Below, in pieces: positions 1 to 8,118 of a stretch of 64,000 bases of DNA. The position numbers were made by a program, and so were the translations under genes. Source of the DNA: Peptococcaceae bacterium UBA6116 (GTDB lineage Bacteria > Bacillota > Desulfitobacteriia > Desulfitobacteriales > Syntrophobotulaceae). The DNA lies in assembly GCA_002423425.1 (NCBI GenBank), contig DIWC01000051.1, positions 1 through 64,000 of the forward strand, read 5' to 3'. Position 1 is the first letter of the stretch; each line of letters begins with the position of its first letter. A model generated the notes under the pieces. The model was not told the origin of the DNA. It did no database searches and worked only from the letters and a program-made list of their open reading frames with translations.

Positions 1-120
1 TCAAAAATCTGATGCGTCAGTTCTGTTAGATTGGGGCATTTAGATTGACAGAGAATTAAAAGTTATATTTTTGTATTGGAAAGTTTTTCATAGTAGAATA
101 ATAAAAGAGGTGTGAATAAA

Positions 121-1269
121 ATGGGTTGGGCATTAAAATTTTTTGGATCAATGATTTTCGTAATCTATTTGCTTTTGAATTATTATGTCGGGTTACGAAG
201 CCTGCAAGCTTTTAAAGCTTATTGTCCTTCCTCAAAACCGCTGATTTTTTGGATTGTTTTCATAGTTATTAGTATGGGATATATATGGGATCGAGTATTT
301 CCCTTAAAATTTTCTTTGCTGAAAATGGTAGGTTCATATTGGATTGCTGCCTTTTTTTATCTTCTTATTTTTTATTTTTTGTTGGATGTTTTAGAATTAA
401 GTAATTCGACAGCCAAACTCTTTCCTTTGTTGGAACCTTATTGGCAAAGTAAAAAAATCTATCTTTTGGTGTTACTTTTGACTACGGTTATCATTATCAT
501 TGGAAGCTGGCTTGCCCATAATCCTTACATCGTAAAGTATGGAGTACAAATAAATAATAAATCGACTGATCTCCAAAACATAAAGTTAGTAATGATTTCA
601 GATCTTCACGTAGAAACTTCATCAAGCAGCAGGTATCTTGAAAAAGCCGCCGACAAGATTACATCCCTCCATCCCGATCTTATCCTGATTGCAGGAGATT
701 TTGCCGAGGGAACTTTGGATCCTGTTACAAAAGATAAACTGAGTCAAATTCTCAGCAAGCTGCATGCCAGATATGGAATTTATGCCGTCTTGGGAAACCA
801 CGAATATTACGGAGGAGAATCCGATGGGATTACTGAGTTTCTTTACTCCCAAGATTTGACCGTGTTAAGAGACGAATTGACAGAAAGTATCGGAGGAAAA
901 ATCTATATCGCCGGACGTCACGATTATGATTCAGGCCGGGTTTTAGGCGGAAAAAGAAAACCGCTTGCTGAGATCCTCACAGGAACAGATCCTTCGAAAC
1001 CCCTAATCTTACTCGATCATCAACCTCGAGATATTAGCGAAGCTAAGCAAGCGGGAGTCGATTTAATGCTTTCCGGTCATACCCATGGCGGACAGCTCTT
1101 TCCTTTGCAATTAACAACAAAGTCTCTGTTCATTATAGATAGGGGGATATTGCAGGAAGAACCGTTCCACTTGATCGTATCAACAGGTTTAGGTGTTTGG
1201 GGGCCACCGATAAGAACGAATTCCCGGTCGGAAATCGTCGAGATCGATCTGACTTTTGACAAGAACTAA
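121..1269 (+). CDS. Membrane-anchored calcineurin-like metallophosphoesterase (YkuE/YaeI type)
   Basis: Four or so hydrophobic helices fill the first ~140 residues. A soluble metallophosphoesterase domain follows, with the binuclear-metal motifs in order: SDLHVE near 160, AGDF near 192, GNHEYY near 227 and SGHTHGGQ near 320. Relatives are membrane-tethered phosphoesterases, some acting on UDP-diacylglucosamine-like lipids; the substrate here cannot be read. A GTG at 112 is in frame, but GAGG at 107-110 lies 10 bases before the ATG at 121, so 121 (382 residues) is preferred. The next gene is a PrsW-like membrane protease on the same strand, 83 bases away. Confidence 0.85.
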   Translation: MGWALKFFGSMIFVIYLLLNYYVGLRSLQAFKAYCPSSKPLIFWIVFIVISMGYIWDRVFPLKFSLLKMVGSYWIAAFFYLLIFYFLLDVLELSNSTAKLFPLLEPYWQSKKIYLLVLLLTTVIIIIGSWLAHNPYIVKYGVQINNKSTDLQNIKLVMISDLHVETSSSSRYLEKAADKITSLHPDLILIAGDFAEGTLDPVTKDKLSQILSKLHARYGIYAVLGNHEYYGGESDGITEFLYSQDLTVLRDELTESIGGKIYIAGRHDYDSGRVLGGKRKPLAEILTGTDPSKPLILLDHQPRDISEAKQAGVDLMLSGHTHGGQLFPLQLTTKSLFIIDRGILQEEPFHLIVSTGLGVWGPPIRTNSRSEIVEIDLTFDKN

Positions 1270-1352
1270 TAAAAACAAATTAAGTGCTTGCGTATCATGA
1301 AAACATATATTTGGGATAATACTGAATATTAACGCATGAAAGGGTGAATCGA

Positions 1353-2063
1353 TTGGATTTGCGTCTTTTGGTAATCGCTGTAACTCCAGCGATAGCTTTG
1401 GGCTTAGCCGCCTATTTTACAGACCGTTTTGATAAGGAACCCGCTCTTCTGCTGCTAAAAATTTTCCTTTTCGGTGCACTTTCAGTATTGCCAGCTATTA
1501 TTGTTGAAAGAATTCTAATGTATTTCAATTTTTTCGGCGGACTGCTTGCCAGTGCTTTTACAGCATTTATCGTCGCCGGCCTAACTGAAGAGTTTTTTAA
1601 AAGAGCTGTGGTTTTAAGGATAGTATACAAGAATAACGCATTTAATGAAAAACTCGATGGTATTATCTATGCCGTTTTTGCTGCCTTAGGTTTCGCGACA
1701 ATTGAAAATGTTATGTATGTCTTAGGAGGTTTCTCGGCAAACCATTATGTGGGAATATCCAGGGGAATCTTTTCTGTTCCAACCCATGCTCTTCTTGCAA
1801 TAACAATGGGTTATTATCTTTCCCTTGCTAAATTTTCCTATAATAAAAATTTGGAACATGCATATTTGAGGAAAGCATTAATAATCCCTGCTATCCTCCA
1901 TGGTTTTTTTGACTTTATCTTAATGGCAAATATTCCTCTCCTTCTCACTTTCTTTATTCCCTATGTCCTTTATCTTTGGATCGCAAACCTTAAAAAGCTT
2001 AACCAATATTATAAAGACTCGAAAGAAAGATGCAATATCTCCGAACCGCAGAACTCGCAATAA
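1353..2063 (+). CDS. PrsW-family intramembrane glutamic-type protease (CPBP/PrsW clan)
   Basis: An almost entirely hydrophobic ~236-residue protein with the PrsW signature: EEFFKR (EExxK) after the third helix, FDGIIYAV...FATIEN in the next, PTHALLA, and a late HGFFDF. In this family conserved Glu and His residues build the active site in the membrane. Bacillus PrsW cleaves the anti-sigma factor RsiW, but no anti-sigma gene is present here, so the substrate is unknown. A GTG at 1344 overlaps its own AAAGGG site; the TTG at 1353 lies 8 bases behind it and is the likelier start. A strong terminator follows the stop. Confidence 0.8.
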   Translation: MDLRLLVIAVTPAIALGLAAYFTDRFDKEPALLLLKIFLFGALSVLPAIIVERILMYFNFFGGLLASAFTAFIVAGLTEEFFKRAVVLRIVYKNNAFNEKLDGIIYAVFAALGFATIENVMYVLGGFSANHYVGISRGIFSVPTHALLAITMGYYLSLAKFSYNKNLEHAYLRKALIIPAILHGFFDFILMANIPLLLTFFIPYVLYLWIANLKKLNQYYKDSKERCNISEPQNSQ

Positions 2064-2093
2064 AAAAGGAACCGTTAATCCGGTTCCTTTTTT
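2062..2093. terminator. Bidirectional intrinsic terminator between convergent genes
   Basis: Near-perfect 12-bp stem (A-run, GGAACCG / CGGTTCC, T-run) with a 6-base loop TTAATC. It has A and T runs on both sides, so it can stop the prsW-like transcript and the opposing DUF378 transcript. Confidence 0.9.
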
Positions 2094-2108
2094 ATTGCTT
2101 ATTACCTA

Positions 2109-2339
2109 TCATGTTGGTTGAATTCTTCCTTCTCTTTCTCGTACTTCAGAAGTTCTAAAGAGAAGGGTAATACAGTACAGACCGCTTAGTCCAACTAAGG
2201 CGTATACTATTCTTTCAGGCATCGTACTAATTCCGCCGAAGATAGATGATACGAGGTTAATTTGGAAAAACCCTATAAGTCCCCAGTTAATAGCTCCGAC
2301 GATAACAAGAACGAGTGCAATCTTCTGCATAGCGCCCAT
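2109..2339 (-). CDS. DUF378 family small membrane protein (YuzA-like)
   Basis: A 76-residue protein with two predicted membrane helices (about 5-28 and 44-61) and the DUF378 pattern INWGLIGFF...VSSIFGG...ERIVYALVGLSGLY. The family is widespread in Firmicutes and has no assigned function. The ATG at 2339 has AGGAGG nine bases upstream, which fixes the start. It is transcribed away from the MFS gene that begins at 2580 and converges on the terminator shared with the PrsW-like gene. Confidence 0.8.
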   Translation of the reverse strand: MGAMQKIALVLVIVGAINWGLIGFFQINLVSSIFGGISTMPERIVYALVGLSGLYCITLLFRTSEVREREGRIQPT

Positions 2340-2579
2340 TTGATACAGCCTCCTTTTATTACGGAAATATTATGGTGCTCTTATTTAGGATGTAGAAAAA
2401 CCATTATTATTATTCGTCGAAAAATACTTTTTTATCTTGGGAAAAATTATTATATAATAAAAAAGCAGTGCCCTCAATCTATGGTAAAAATTTCTCTTCT
2501 ATAATAAAATAATATATTTTTGTGAGAATAACGACAAACTCTTTGGATCAATATAAAAATTATAATGTAATGAACGGAA

Positions 2580-3959
2580 GTGAGTAACATAAATAATACT
2601 AAGAAAGCAGCATTAGTCGTCGCCATTACAGGTTCATTTTTAGCTCCATTTATGATATCGGCACTCAATATTGCTTTGCCCTCAATCCAAAAGGAATTTA
2701 CTGCAGATGCTGTTTTACTAAGCTGGATAGCTACCTCTTATCTTTTGGCAACTGCTATCTTTCTTGTGCCTTTCGGTAAGATTGCAGATATCTACGGTCA
2801 AATTAAGATTTATTGCTTAGGAATGATTATTTTTACCTTGGTATCTTTTACCTCCGCTTTTGCTCCATCGATTGAATTTTTAATTGTTTTAAGAATTTTT
2901 CAAGGAATTGGAGGTTCGATGATTTTCACAACGGGAATGTCTTTTTTGATTTCTGTTTTTCCGCAAGAGGAAAGAGGCAAAGTCTTAGGTCTTAATGTTT
3001 CTGCCGTATATATTGGGTTGTCTTTAGGCCCTTTTATAGGTGGAATTCTTACCCAAAATTTTGGCTGGCGAAGTATTTTTATCGCTACTGCACCACTGGG
3101 ACTTATCGTTATCTTTCTTATCTTACGTTTTCTTAAATTTGAAAGAACAGAGACCTCAGAACAACGAATTGATATTATTGGAAGTATTATTTACGCTCTA
3201 ACGCTGGTTGCTATAATATATGGATCAAGCCTTCTTCCTCAGGTCTCCGGAATTATCCTAATGCTCTGTGGAATACCGGCCTTTATCATTTTCGTTAAAC
3301 GTCAAATTTCCATCCCTTACCCGGTTTTTGAAATTCGGCTTTTTAAGAATAATAGAGTATTCGCATTTTCTAATATTGCCGCCCTAATAAATTATGCAGG
3401 TACTAATGCTGTTACTTTTCTCTTAAGCCTTTACCTTCAATATATCAAAGAATTAACTCCCCAGCAGGCAGGTGCTATACTTATTGTCCAACCTATTATA
3501 ATGGCTGTATTATCTCCTTACGCCGGCCGCCTGTCCGACAAAAGAGAACCATCATTAATTTCTTCTTTAGGTATGTCTTGTACAGCATTGGGGTTATTTA
3601 TTTTAACCTTTCTTGGACCAGAAACGTCAAATACATTGATCTTCTGTGCCCTTTTTATTCTGGGAATAGGATTCGCTTTATTCTCGGCCCCTAATACCAA
3701 TGCAATAATGAGTGCAGTCGAAAAACGCTACTATGGTATTGCTTCAGCTTCAGTATCTACGATGAGGCTTTTAGGTCAGATGCTGAGCATGGCCATCGCA
3801 ACTCTTATTATTTCGCTTCTGATAGGCAAAAACCAAATAACTCCTGCTTATTATTCATTGTTTATAAAGAGTTTCCATCTATCTTTTATTATATTTACCA
3901 TACTTTGTGCAGTGGGGGTTTTTTTCTCCTATTCCCGCGGTAAGGTTCGTGATAATTAA
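2580..3959 (+). CDS. MFS transporter, DHA2 (EmrB/QacA) drug:H+ antiporter type
   Basis: A 459-residue polytopic protein with about 13-14 hydrophobic segments. It carries the MFS motifs LPSIQKEF / W near the first loop, GKIADIYGQ (motif A region), RIFQGIGGSM (motif B) and GLSLGPFIGG (motif C of drug antiporters). It probably exports a toxic compound or metabolite using the proton gradient; the substrate is unknown. The start is uncertain: the GTG at 2580 has only GGAA close by, and a TATAAT at 2561-2566 would leave a very short leader. No regulator gene adjoins it. Confidence 0.85.
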   Translation: MSNINNTKKAALVVAITGSFLAPFMISALNIALPSIQKEFTADAVLLSWIATSYLLATAIFLVPFGKIADIYGQIKIYCLGMIIFTLVSFTSAFAPSIEFLIVLRIFQGIGGSMIFTTGMSFLISVFPQEERGKVLGLNVSAVYIGLSLGPFIGGILTQNFGWRSIFIATAPLGLIVIFLILRFLKFERTETSEQRIDIIGSIIYALTLVAIIYGSSLLPQVSGIILMLCGIPAFIIFVKRQISIPYPVFEIRLFKNNRVFAFSNIAALINYAGTNAVTFLLSLYLQYIKELTPQQAGAILIVQPIIMAVLSPYAGRLSDKREPSLISSLGMSCTALGLFILTFLGPETSNTLIFCALFILGIGFALFSAPNTNAIMSAVEKRYYGIASASVSTMRLLGQMLSMAIATLIISLLIGKNQITPAYYSLFIKSFHLSFIIFTILCAVGVFFSYSRGKVRDN

Positions 3960-4155
3960 AGATTACAAAGATTTCAGCTTCAGGGCGGATAGCCTTGGAG
4001 AAGGGTTATTAACCTTTCGGCATTTCCCCTTACTCTGATATTATTGTTCTCTTAAAGGGAAAAATATATACTCAGGACAACACCTTTTATATTTTCGGAA
4101 AGGCAAATCTTGTAATCTGCATTATCCTTGAGGAATAATATAAGTTGAAAAAGAA
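3960..4155. other. Gene-free spacer upstream of the candidate small RNA
   Basis: AT-rich, with no credible open frame on either strand. GGTTATTAACC near 4015-4025 is a short palindrome. I see no clear MFS terminator with a T-run. The remaining part of this 468-base gap (4156-4427) holds the candidate RNA and the murC promoter, listed separately. Confidence 0.5.
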
Positions 4156-4184
4156 TTGCGAGCCGATATCCTTTGTGTTAACAT
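4156..4184 (+). promoter_or_regulatory. Putative sigma-A promoter for candidate small RNA
   Basis: TTGCGA (4156-4161), 17-base spacer, TAACAT (4179-4184). Predicted transcription start near 4191. The match is moderate; support comes mainly from the structured, terminated segment that follows. Confidence 0.4.
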
Positions 4185-4190
4185 GATACT

Positions 4191-4320
4191 GTTCTAAACA
4201 TAAACATATATTATTTACTAGAGCAGGCGATCTCTGAGGGGATGGGCGCCGGGCTCTTGAGCTTGGGCAGCAGGTGATACTACTTGTGGGACTGAGTTGT
4301 CTCACAGGTTTTATTATTTT
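4191..4320 (+). ncRNA. Candidate structured small RNA with intrinsic terminator
   Basis: A GC-rich island in an AT-rich spacer. Bases 4221-4256 fold into one long hairpin: GAGC/GCTC, GGCG/CGCC and ATCTC/GGGAT around a TGAG tetraloop, with small internal bulges. Bases 4285-4306 form a second hairpin, TGTGGGAC/GTCTCACA with one G-T pair and a 6-base loop, followed by GGTTTTATTATTTT, which is terminator-like. A moderate promoter precedes it, giving a transcript of about 130 bases. No frame codes convincingly. I could not match it to 6S, SRP RNA, T-box or any riboswitch I know. It may instead be a murC leader element, but the stronger TATAAT lies downstream of it. Confidence 0.4.
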
Positions 4321-4383
4321 CTTTGTATTTATTTTACTAATATTTTCTTATTATTCTTCGATACCTTTTTCTAGATATTTGGG

Positions 4384-4389
4384 TATAAT
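4384..4389 (+). promoter_or_regulatory. Probable -10 box for murC
   Basis: Perfect TATAAT 38 bases before the murC start. The sequence 17 bases upstream (GATACC) is a poor -35, so this is a partial promoter call. It lies downstream of the candidate small-RNA terminator, suggesting murC is transcribed independently. Confidence 0.5.
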
Positions 4390-4427
4390 GTAAGATAGGA
4401 ATAGATAACCAGAAGGAAAGATGTGAG

Positions 4428-5783
4428 TTGCTGTTGCATATTCATTTTGTTGGTATTAAAGGAACCGGTATGAGCGCTCTGGCCCAAATCACTTCTACGA
4501 TTGAAGACACAATCGTTACGGGTTCGGATGTCAATCAAAAATTTTTTACTGATACTATTCTGGAGAGAGTGGGTATTACTGTTTTAGATTTTGATCCTGA
4601 AAATGTTGTTAATGCGGATTTGGTTGTAACGTCGGCCGCCTATGATGAAAGTCACCCCGAGGTTGTCATGGCTAAGAAATTAAATATTCCGGTTCTTACC
4701 TATCCTCAATTCCTAGGCAAGTTAATGTCTGAGAAGAAAGGAATTTGTGTTGCCGGTACCCATGGAAAAACAACTACCACTGCTATGGTTGGTAAGATCT
4801 TGCTTTATACCGGTTATGACCCTACAATTGTCGTTGGCAGCGATGTCCCTTGTATTGGAGGAAACGCCCATGCCGGCCGGGGAGAACTGTTTCTAGCGGA
4901 ATCCTGTGAATATAGGCGACACTTTTTAAATTATTCTCCTGAGCATTTGATCATAACCAATATGGAACTTGACCATCCGGACTATTACAAAGACTTAAAT
5001 GATGTTTTGGCAGCTTTCAGTGAACTTGCAGCAAAACTACCGGAGCATGGCAATCTGATTATTTGGCAAGAAGATCCTAATCGAACCCATATTAAAACCA
5101 GGGCTAATATCACAACCTATGGTCTGACTTCTGAAGCAGATTTTCGAGCCGAAAACACAATTTATAACGACACTGGGAGCAGTTTTGATGTTATTATCAA
5201 AGGAACCAATGTCGGCAGAATCTCCCTCGCAGTATCCGGCAAACATAATATTCTTGATGCTCTAGGAGCAATTGCTCTTACTTATTGCCTCGGTGTACCG
5301 ACTAACAGCATTCTAGAAGCTTTAAACGATTTTAACGGTACAAAAAGAAGATTTGAACGTTTGGGAACATATAAGGGGGCGGTCATTGTCGATGATTATG
5401 CCCATCATCCCACAGAAATTCAAACTACTCTTGACGGAGCAAGACTTTCTTATCCTGGAAGAAGAATTAGGGCAGTTTTTCAGCCCCATACCTTCAGCCG
5501 GACTGAAAAACTATTTTATGAATTTTCCCAGGCTTTTGGGGAAGCTGATGAAGTTGTTTTGGCAGAGATTTTTTCTTCGGCTCGCGAAAAAAAACCTGAT
5601 AATAATCCTATCTCCTCAGCAAAACTTGCCGATCTGATCCGGGAAAGAGGAATAACAACCAAGTATTTCCCTACTTTGGAAGAAATCAGTTCTTATCTTG
5701 ACCAAACACTTAAAGAAAATGACTTGGTAATTACCCTTGGTGCCGGCGATGTTTACAAAGTCGGACTAATTTTAGTTTCCTGA
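4428..5783 (+). CDS. murC: UDP-N-acetylmuramate--L-alanine ligase (MurC)
   Basis: Adds L-alanine to UDP-MurNAc in the cytoplasmic phase of peptidoglycan synthesis, using ATP. The 451 residues show the Mur ligase order: a Rossmann N-terminus HFVGIKGTGMSALA, the P-loop GTHGKTTTT near 110, CEYRRHFLNYSP and TNMELDHPDYY in the central domain, and DDYAHHPTEI with QPHTFSRT in the C-terminal domain. The EYRRHFL form is what I recall for the Bacillus-type MurC, whose gene also lies outside the division cluster. The start is TTG with AAGGA about ten bases upstream. A clear terminator follows. Confidence 0.88.
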   Translation: MLLHIHFVGIKGTGMSALAQITSTIEDTIVTGSDVNQKFFTDTILERVGITVLDFDPENVVNADLVVTSAAYDESHPEVVMAKKLNIPVLTYPQFLGKLMSEKKGICVAGTHGKTTTTAMVGKILLYTGYDPTIVVGSDVPCIGGNAHAGRGELFLAESCEYRRHFLNYSPEHLIITNMELDHPDYYKDLNDVLAAFSELAAKLPEHGNLIIWQEDPNRTHIKTRANITTYGLTSEADFRAENTIYNDTGSSFDVIIKGTNVGRISLAVSGKHNILDALGAIALTYCLGVPTNSILEALNDFNGTKRRFERLGTYKGAVIVDDYAHHPTEIQTTLDGARLSYPGRRIRAVFQPHTFSRTEKLFYEFSQAFGEADEVVLAEIFSSAREKKPDNNPISSAKLADLIRERGITTKYFPTLEEISSYLDQTLKENDLVITLGAGDVYKVGLILVS

Positions 5784-5810
5784 ATTTAAACCATAAATAT
5801 TTAAAAAGTA

Positions 5811-5833
5811 AGACAGGGAATAATTCCCTGTCT
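5811..5833. terminator. Bidirectional terminator between murC and nucleotidase gene
   Basis: AGACAGGGAA / TTCCCTGTCT, a perfect 10-bp stem with a TAA loop, then CATTTTAATTT on the plus side and TACTTTTTAAAT on the minus side. It overlaps the stop codon of the minus-strand gene by one base. Confidence 0.85.
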
Positions 5834-6393
5834 CATTTTAATTTGTCGATCTCACATCTTATTTCTTCCCAATTATAGCAGCGTTTGATCCCTTGAGGTA
5901 ATTTACCTTGATTATAGGGAGCATCAAGCAGGAGTACGGGTACACTCATCGCCGCTATTTCCAAAGCATTAGAAACAAAATCATCGATAAAAATATCGAG
6001 ACTGAATTCCCGGACAGCAAAAGTTTTACTCGCTCCTCCGGCAAAAACTGTTTTTTCATATGGAATGTTATTTTTTTTAAGCCATTCCATAGTGATTTTC
6101 TCCTCAAAACCACATTTTCTGGCAGTGACAAAAACAATTTCATGTCCTGCTTTTAACCAGAATAAAATTGTTTCTACCGACCCTTTCATTGGTTTCGGCT
6201 CGGAAAACAGATATTCCACGTTCTGATCAAAGAAAGCACTGATATCGCCCCAACCTACATCATATACTTTAGACATATCATAATTGTCAATCCTAGATAT
6301 ATCCTTTCCATAATGCTTATTAAGCTCTCTCCTGAATATAGGAAAACTGTCAGCCACCACTCCGTCAATATCTAGTCCTATCTTTAAGCCCAA
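5833..6393 (-). CDS. HAD-superfamily 5'(3')-deoxyribonucleotidase-like protein (NT5C / YqfW type)
   Basis: 186 residues. The N-terminal GLDIDGVVADSF is HAD motif I with the nucleophilic and acid Asp pair. FVTARK (near 94) is motif II, and DIFIDDF (near 133) supplies the motif IV acidic residues. Such small HAD proteins (NT5C domain) dephosphorylate nucleoside monophosphates; the actual substrate is inferred only from family. It starts at TTG with GGAG ten bases upstream. A promoter is visible at 6419-6447, and a cluster of DnaA-box-like sites lies further upstream, which would suit a nucleotide-metabolism gene. Confidence 0.75.
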   Translation of the reverse strand: MGLKIGLDIDGVVADSFPIFRRELNKHYGKDISRIDNYDMSKVYDVGWGDISAFFDQNVEYLFSEPKPMKGSVETILFWLKAGHEIVFVTARKCGFEEKITMEWLKKNNIPYEKTVFAGGASKTFAVREFSLDIFIDDFVSNALEIAAMSVPVLLLDAPYNQGKLPQGIKRCYNWEEIRCEIDKLK

Positions 6394-6418
6394 CTTTAAT
6401 CAACTCCGCTAGAAATTC

Positions 6419-6447
6419 ATTGTAGCATAACATTACATTAAATTGAA
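6419..6447 (-). promoter_or_regulatory. Sigma-A promoter of the nucleotidase gene
   Basis: On the minus strand TTCAAT (6447-6442), 17-base spacer, then TGC-TACAAT (6424-6419), an extended -10. The predicted start is about 20 bases before the TTG codon. Confidence 0.65.
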
Positions 6448-6710
6448 TAATTAAACCAAAATATTTAAATCAAAAAGTTCTTTTTATTTTATATAAAAAC
6501 TTGAAACCATATTTTTAATAATTAATCCACACTATCCACCGTTTTATCCACATTTTTTTCAAATCGCTGCTGAAATGTACCACCGGATCTAGAATTAGAC
6601 TATATTTACAATTTTACAATATTTAATACTATCTTTATATGTTTCTTTCTTTTTCTTGTCAAGTTTCATAAATTATCAATATTTAGTCATAATTCTCACT
6701 TATTTTCTTT
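6448..6710. promoter_or_regulatory. AT-rich intergenic region with DnaA-box-like cluster
   Basis: Spacer between argH and the nucleotidase gene, both minus strand. Three 9-mers in the same orientation resemble the DnaA box: TAATCCACA (6523-6531), CTATCCACC (6532-6540) and a perfect TTATCCACA (6544-6552), set in very AT-rich DNA. No T-run hairpin for argH is evident. No dnaA, dnaN or other origin gene is nearby, so I read this as a possible DnaA-binding site rather than an origin. Confidence 0.45.
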
Positions 6711-8105
6711 TTACTTGCAAAATCCTATCTTCAAACATTTGAGCATTTCCCTGCTAACTCTGATAGCCTCATTAACTGCTTGCGGTGCGGGACCCCCGGT
6801 AATATTCCTGGCCCTGACACAGCTTTCAAGTGAAATAGCGTGATAAACATCCTGCTTGAAAACCGGGGAAACCTGTTTGAGCTCTTCCAAAGTCAAATCT
6901 TCAAGAGCACAGCCTTTATAGGAACATTCGAGTACCAATTTTCCTACAATAGCATGAGCTTCCCTGAAAGGGATATTTTTTTTGGCAAGATAGTCCGCCA
7001 GATCAGTAGCGTTAGTGAAACCTTTTTTAGCCTCATCCTCCATAACAGAAGCATTGACTTTCATCGTAACTAACATCGGTTCTATGACCAATAAGCACTT
7101 TTGAACAGTATCCACGGCATCAAAAACACATTCTTTATCCTCTTGCATGTCCTTGTTATAAGCCAATGGAAGACCTTTCATAACTGTCAGCAAGGTTATC
7201 AGGTCTCCATAAACTCTTCCGGTTTTTCCCCTGATTAGTTCTGCGACATCAGGATTTTTCTTTTGGGGCATAATACTGGAACCTGTTGAGTAGGCATCGT
7301 CAATGGTAATAAAAGAGAACTCTCCGCTGGACCATAGAATAAGTTCTTCGCAGAGTCTACTCAGATGCATCATTAAGATAGCCGACCAAGCCAGGAATTC
7401 CAAAGCAAAGTCCCTATCGCTTACTCCATCAAGGCTATTGATGGTAACCCCTCTAAAACCTAGTTCAGAAGCCATTTCCTCCCGTAGAAGGGGGAATGTC
7501 GTCGCCGCCAAGGCTCCTGACCCAAGCGGGGATAGATTCAGTCTATGACGACAATCTTTAAGACGCCCGAGATCGCGAAGGAACATCTGGACATAGGCTA
7601 AGAGATGATGACCAAAAGTAATCGGCTGAGCCTTTTGGAGATGGGTATACCCCGGCATCCATGTTTCGACGTGCTTCGATGCTAAGTCCAGCAAAGTTTC
7701 TATCAAAGCTATCAACAAATCCCTCGTGTTATCTATCTCTTCTCTTAGGAAAAGCCGAAAGTCTAAAGCTACCTGGTCATTGCGGCTCCGGCCGGTATGA
7801 AGCTTTTTGCCGCTATCCCCTATCCTTTCAGTCAGCAGCTTTTCAATGTTCATATGAATATCCTCAGCACCAATTTCAAACTGGACTTTGCCCGCTTCAA
7901 TCTCTTCCAAAATAGACTGAAGTCCATTTACTATTTTATTTGTTTCCTCTTCAGTCAATAACCCGATTTTACCCAACATACGAGCATGAGCAGTACTCCC
8001 ATTAATATCATGCTTATATAAGCGCTGATCAAAAGATATCGAGGAATGAAAATCTTCGACCAGTGAATCTGTGTTCTTCTCAAAACGTCCGCCCCAAAGT
8101 TTCAT
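6711..8105 (-). CDS. argH: Argininosuccinate lyase
   Basis: Splits argininosuccinate into arginine and fumarate, the last step of arginine synthesis. The 464-residue length is normal for the family. It carries the superfamily signature SSIMPQKKNPD near 280 with the catalytic Ser loop, TGRSRNDQVALD near 105 and the HTHLQ-like GYTHLQKAQP near 155. It starts at ATG behind AAAGGAG and lies 13 bases downstream of argG, so it is the last gene of argF-argG-argH. Confidence 0.97.
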   Translation of the reverse strand: MKLWGGRFEKNTDSLVEDFHSSISFDQRLYKHDINGSTAHARMLGKIGLLTEEETNKIVNGLQSILEEIEAGKVQFEIGAEDIHMNIEKLLTERIGDSGKKLHTGRSRNDQVALDFRLFLREEIDNTRDLLIALIETLLDLASKHVETWMPGYTHLQKAQPITFGHHLLAYVQMFLRDLGRLKDCRHRLNLSPLGSGALAATTFPLLREEMASELGFRGVTINSLDGVSDRDFALEFLAWSAILMMHLSRLCEELILWSSGEFSFITIDDAYSTGSSIMPQKKNPDVAELIRGKTGRVYGDLITLLTVMKGLPLAYNKDMQEDKECVFDAVDTVQKCLLVIEPMLVTMKVNASVMEDEAKKGFTNATDLADYLAKKNIPFREAHAIVGKLVLECSYKGCALEDLTLEELKQVSPVFKQDVYHAISLESCVRARNITGGPAPQAVNEAIRVSREMLKCLKIGFCK

Positions 8106-8118
8106 TCTTACTCCTTTC

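Noticed and set aside
4087..4305. 72-residue minus-strand frame in the murC upstream spacer
   Set aside because: Overlaps the structured GC-rich island, no ribosome site, no homology I recognise.
4191..4320. 6S RNA or known riboswitch
   Set aside because: The ends do not pair into the long 6S rod, and no riboswitch core I know is present; left as an unassigned RNA.
6523..6552. Chromosome origin
   Set aside because: Only one perfect box, and no dnaA, dnaN, rpmH or gyr gene in the window.
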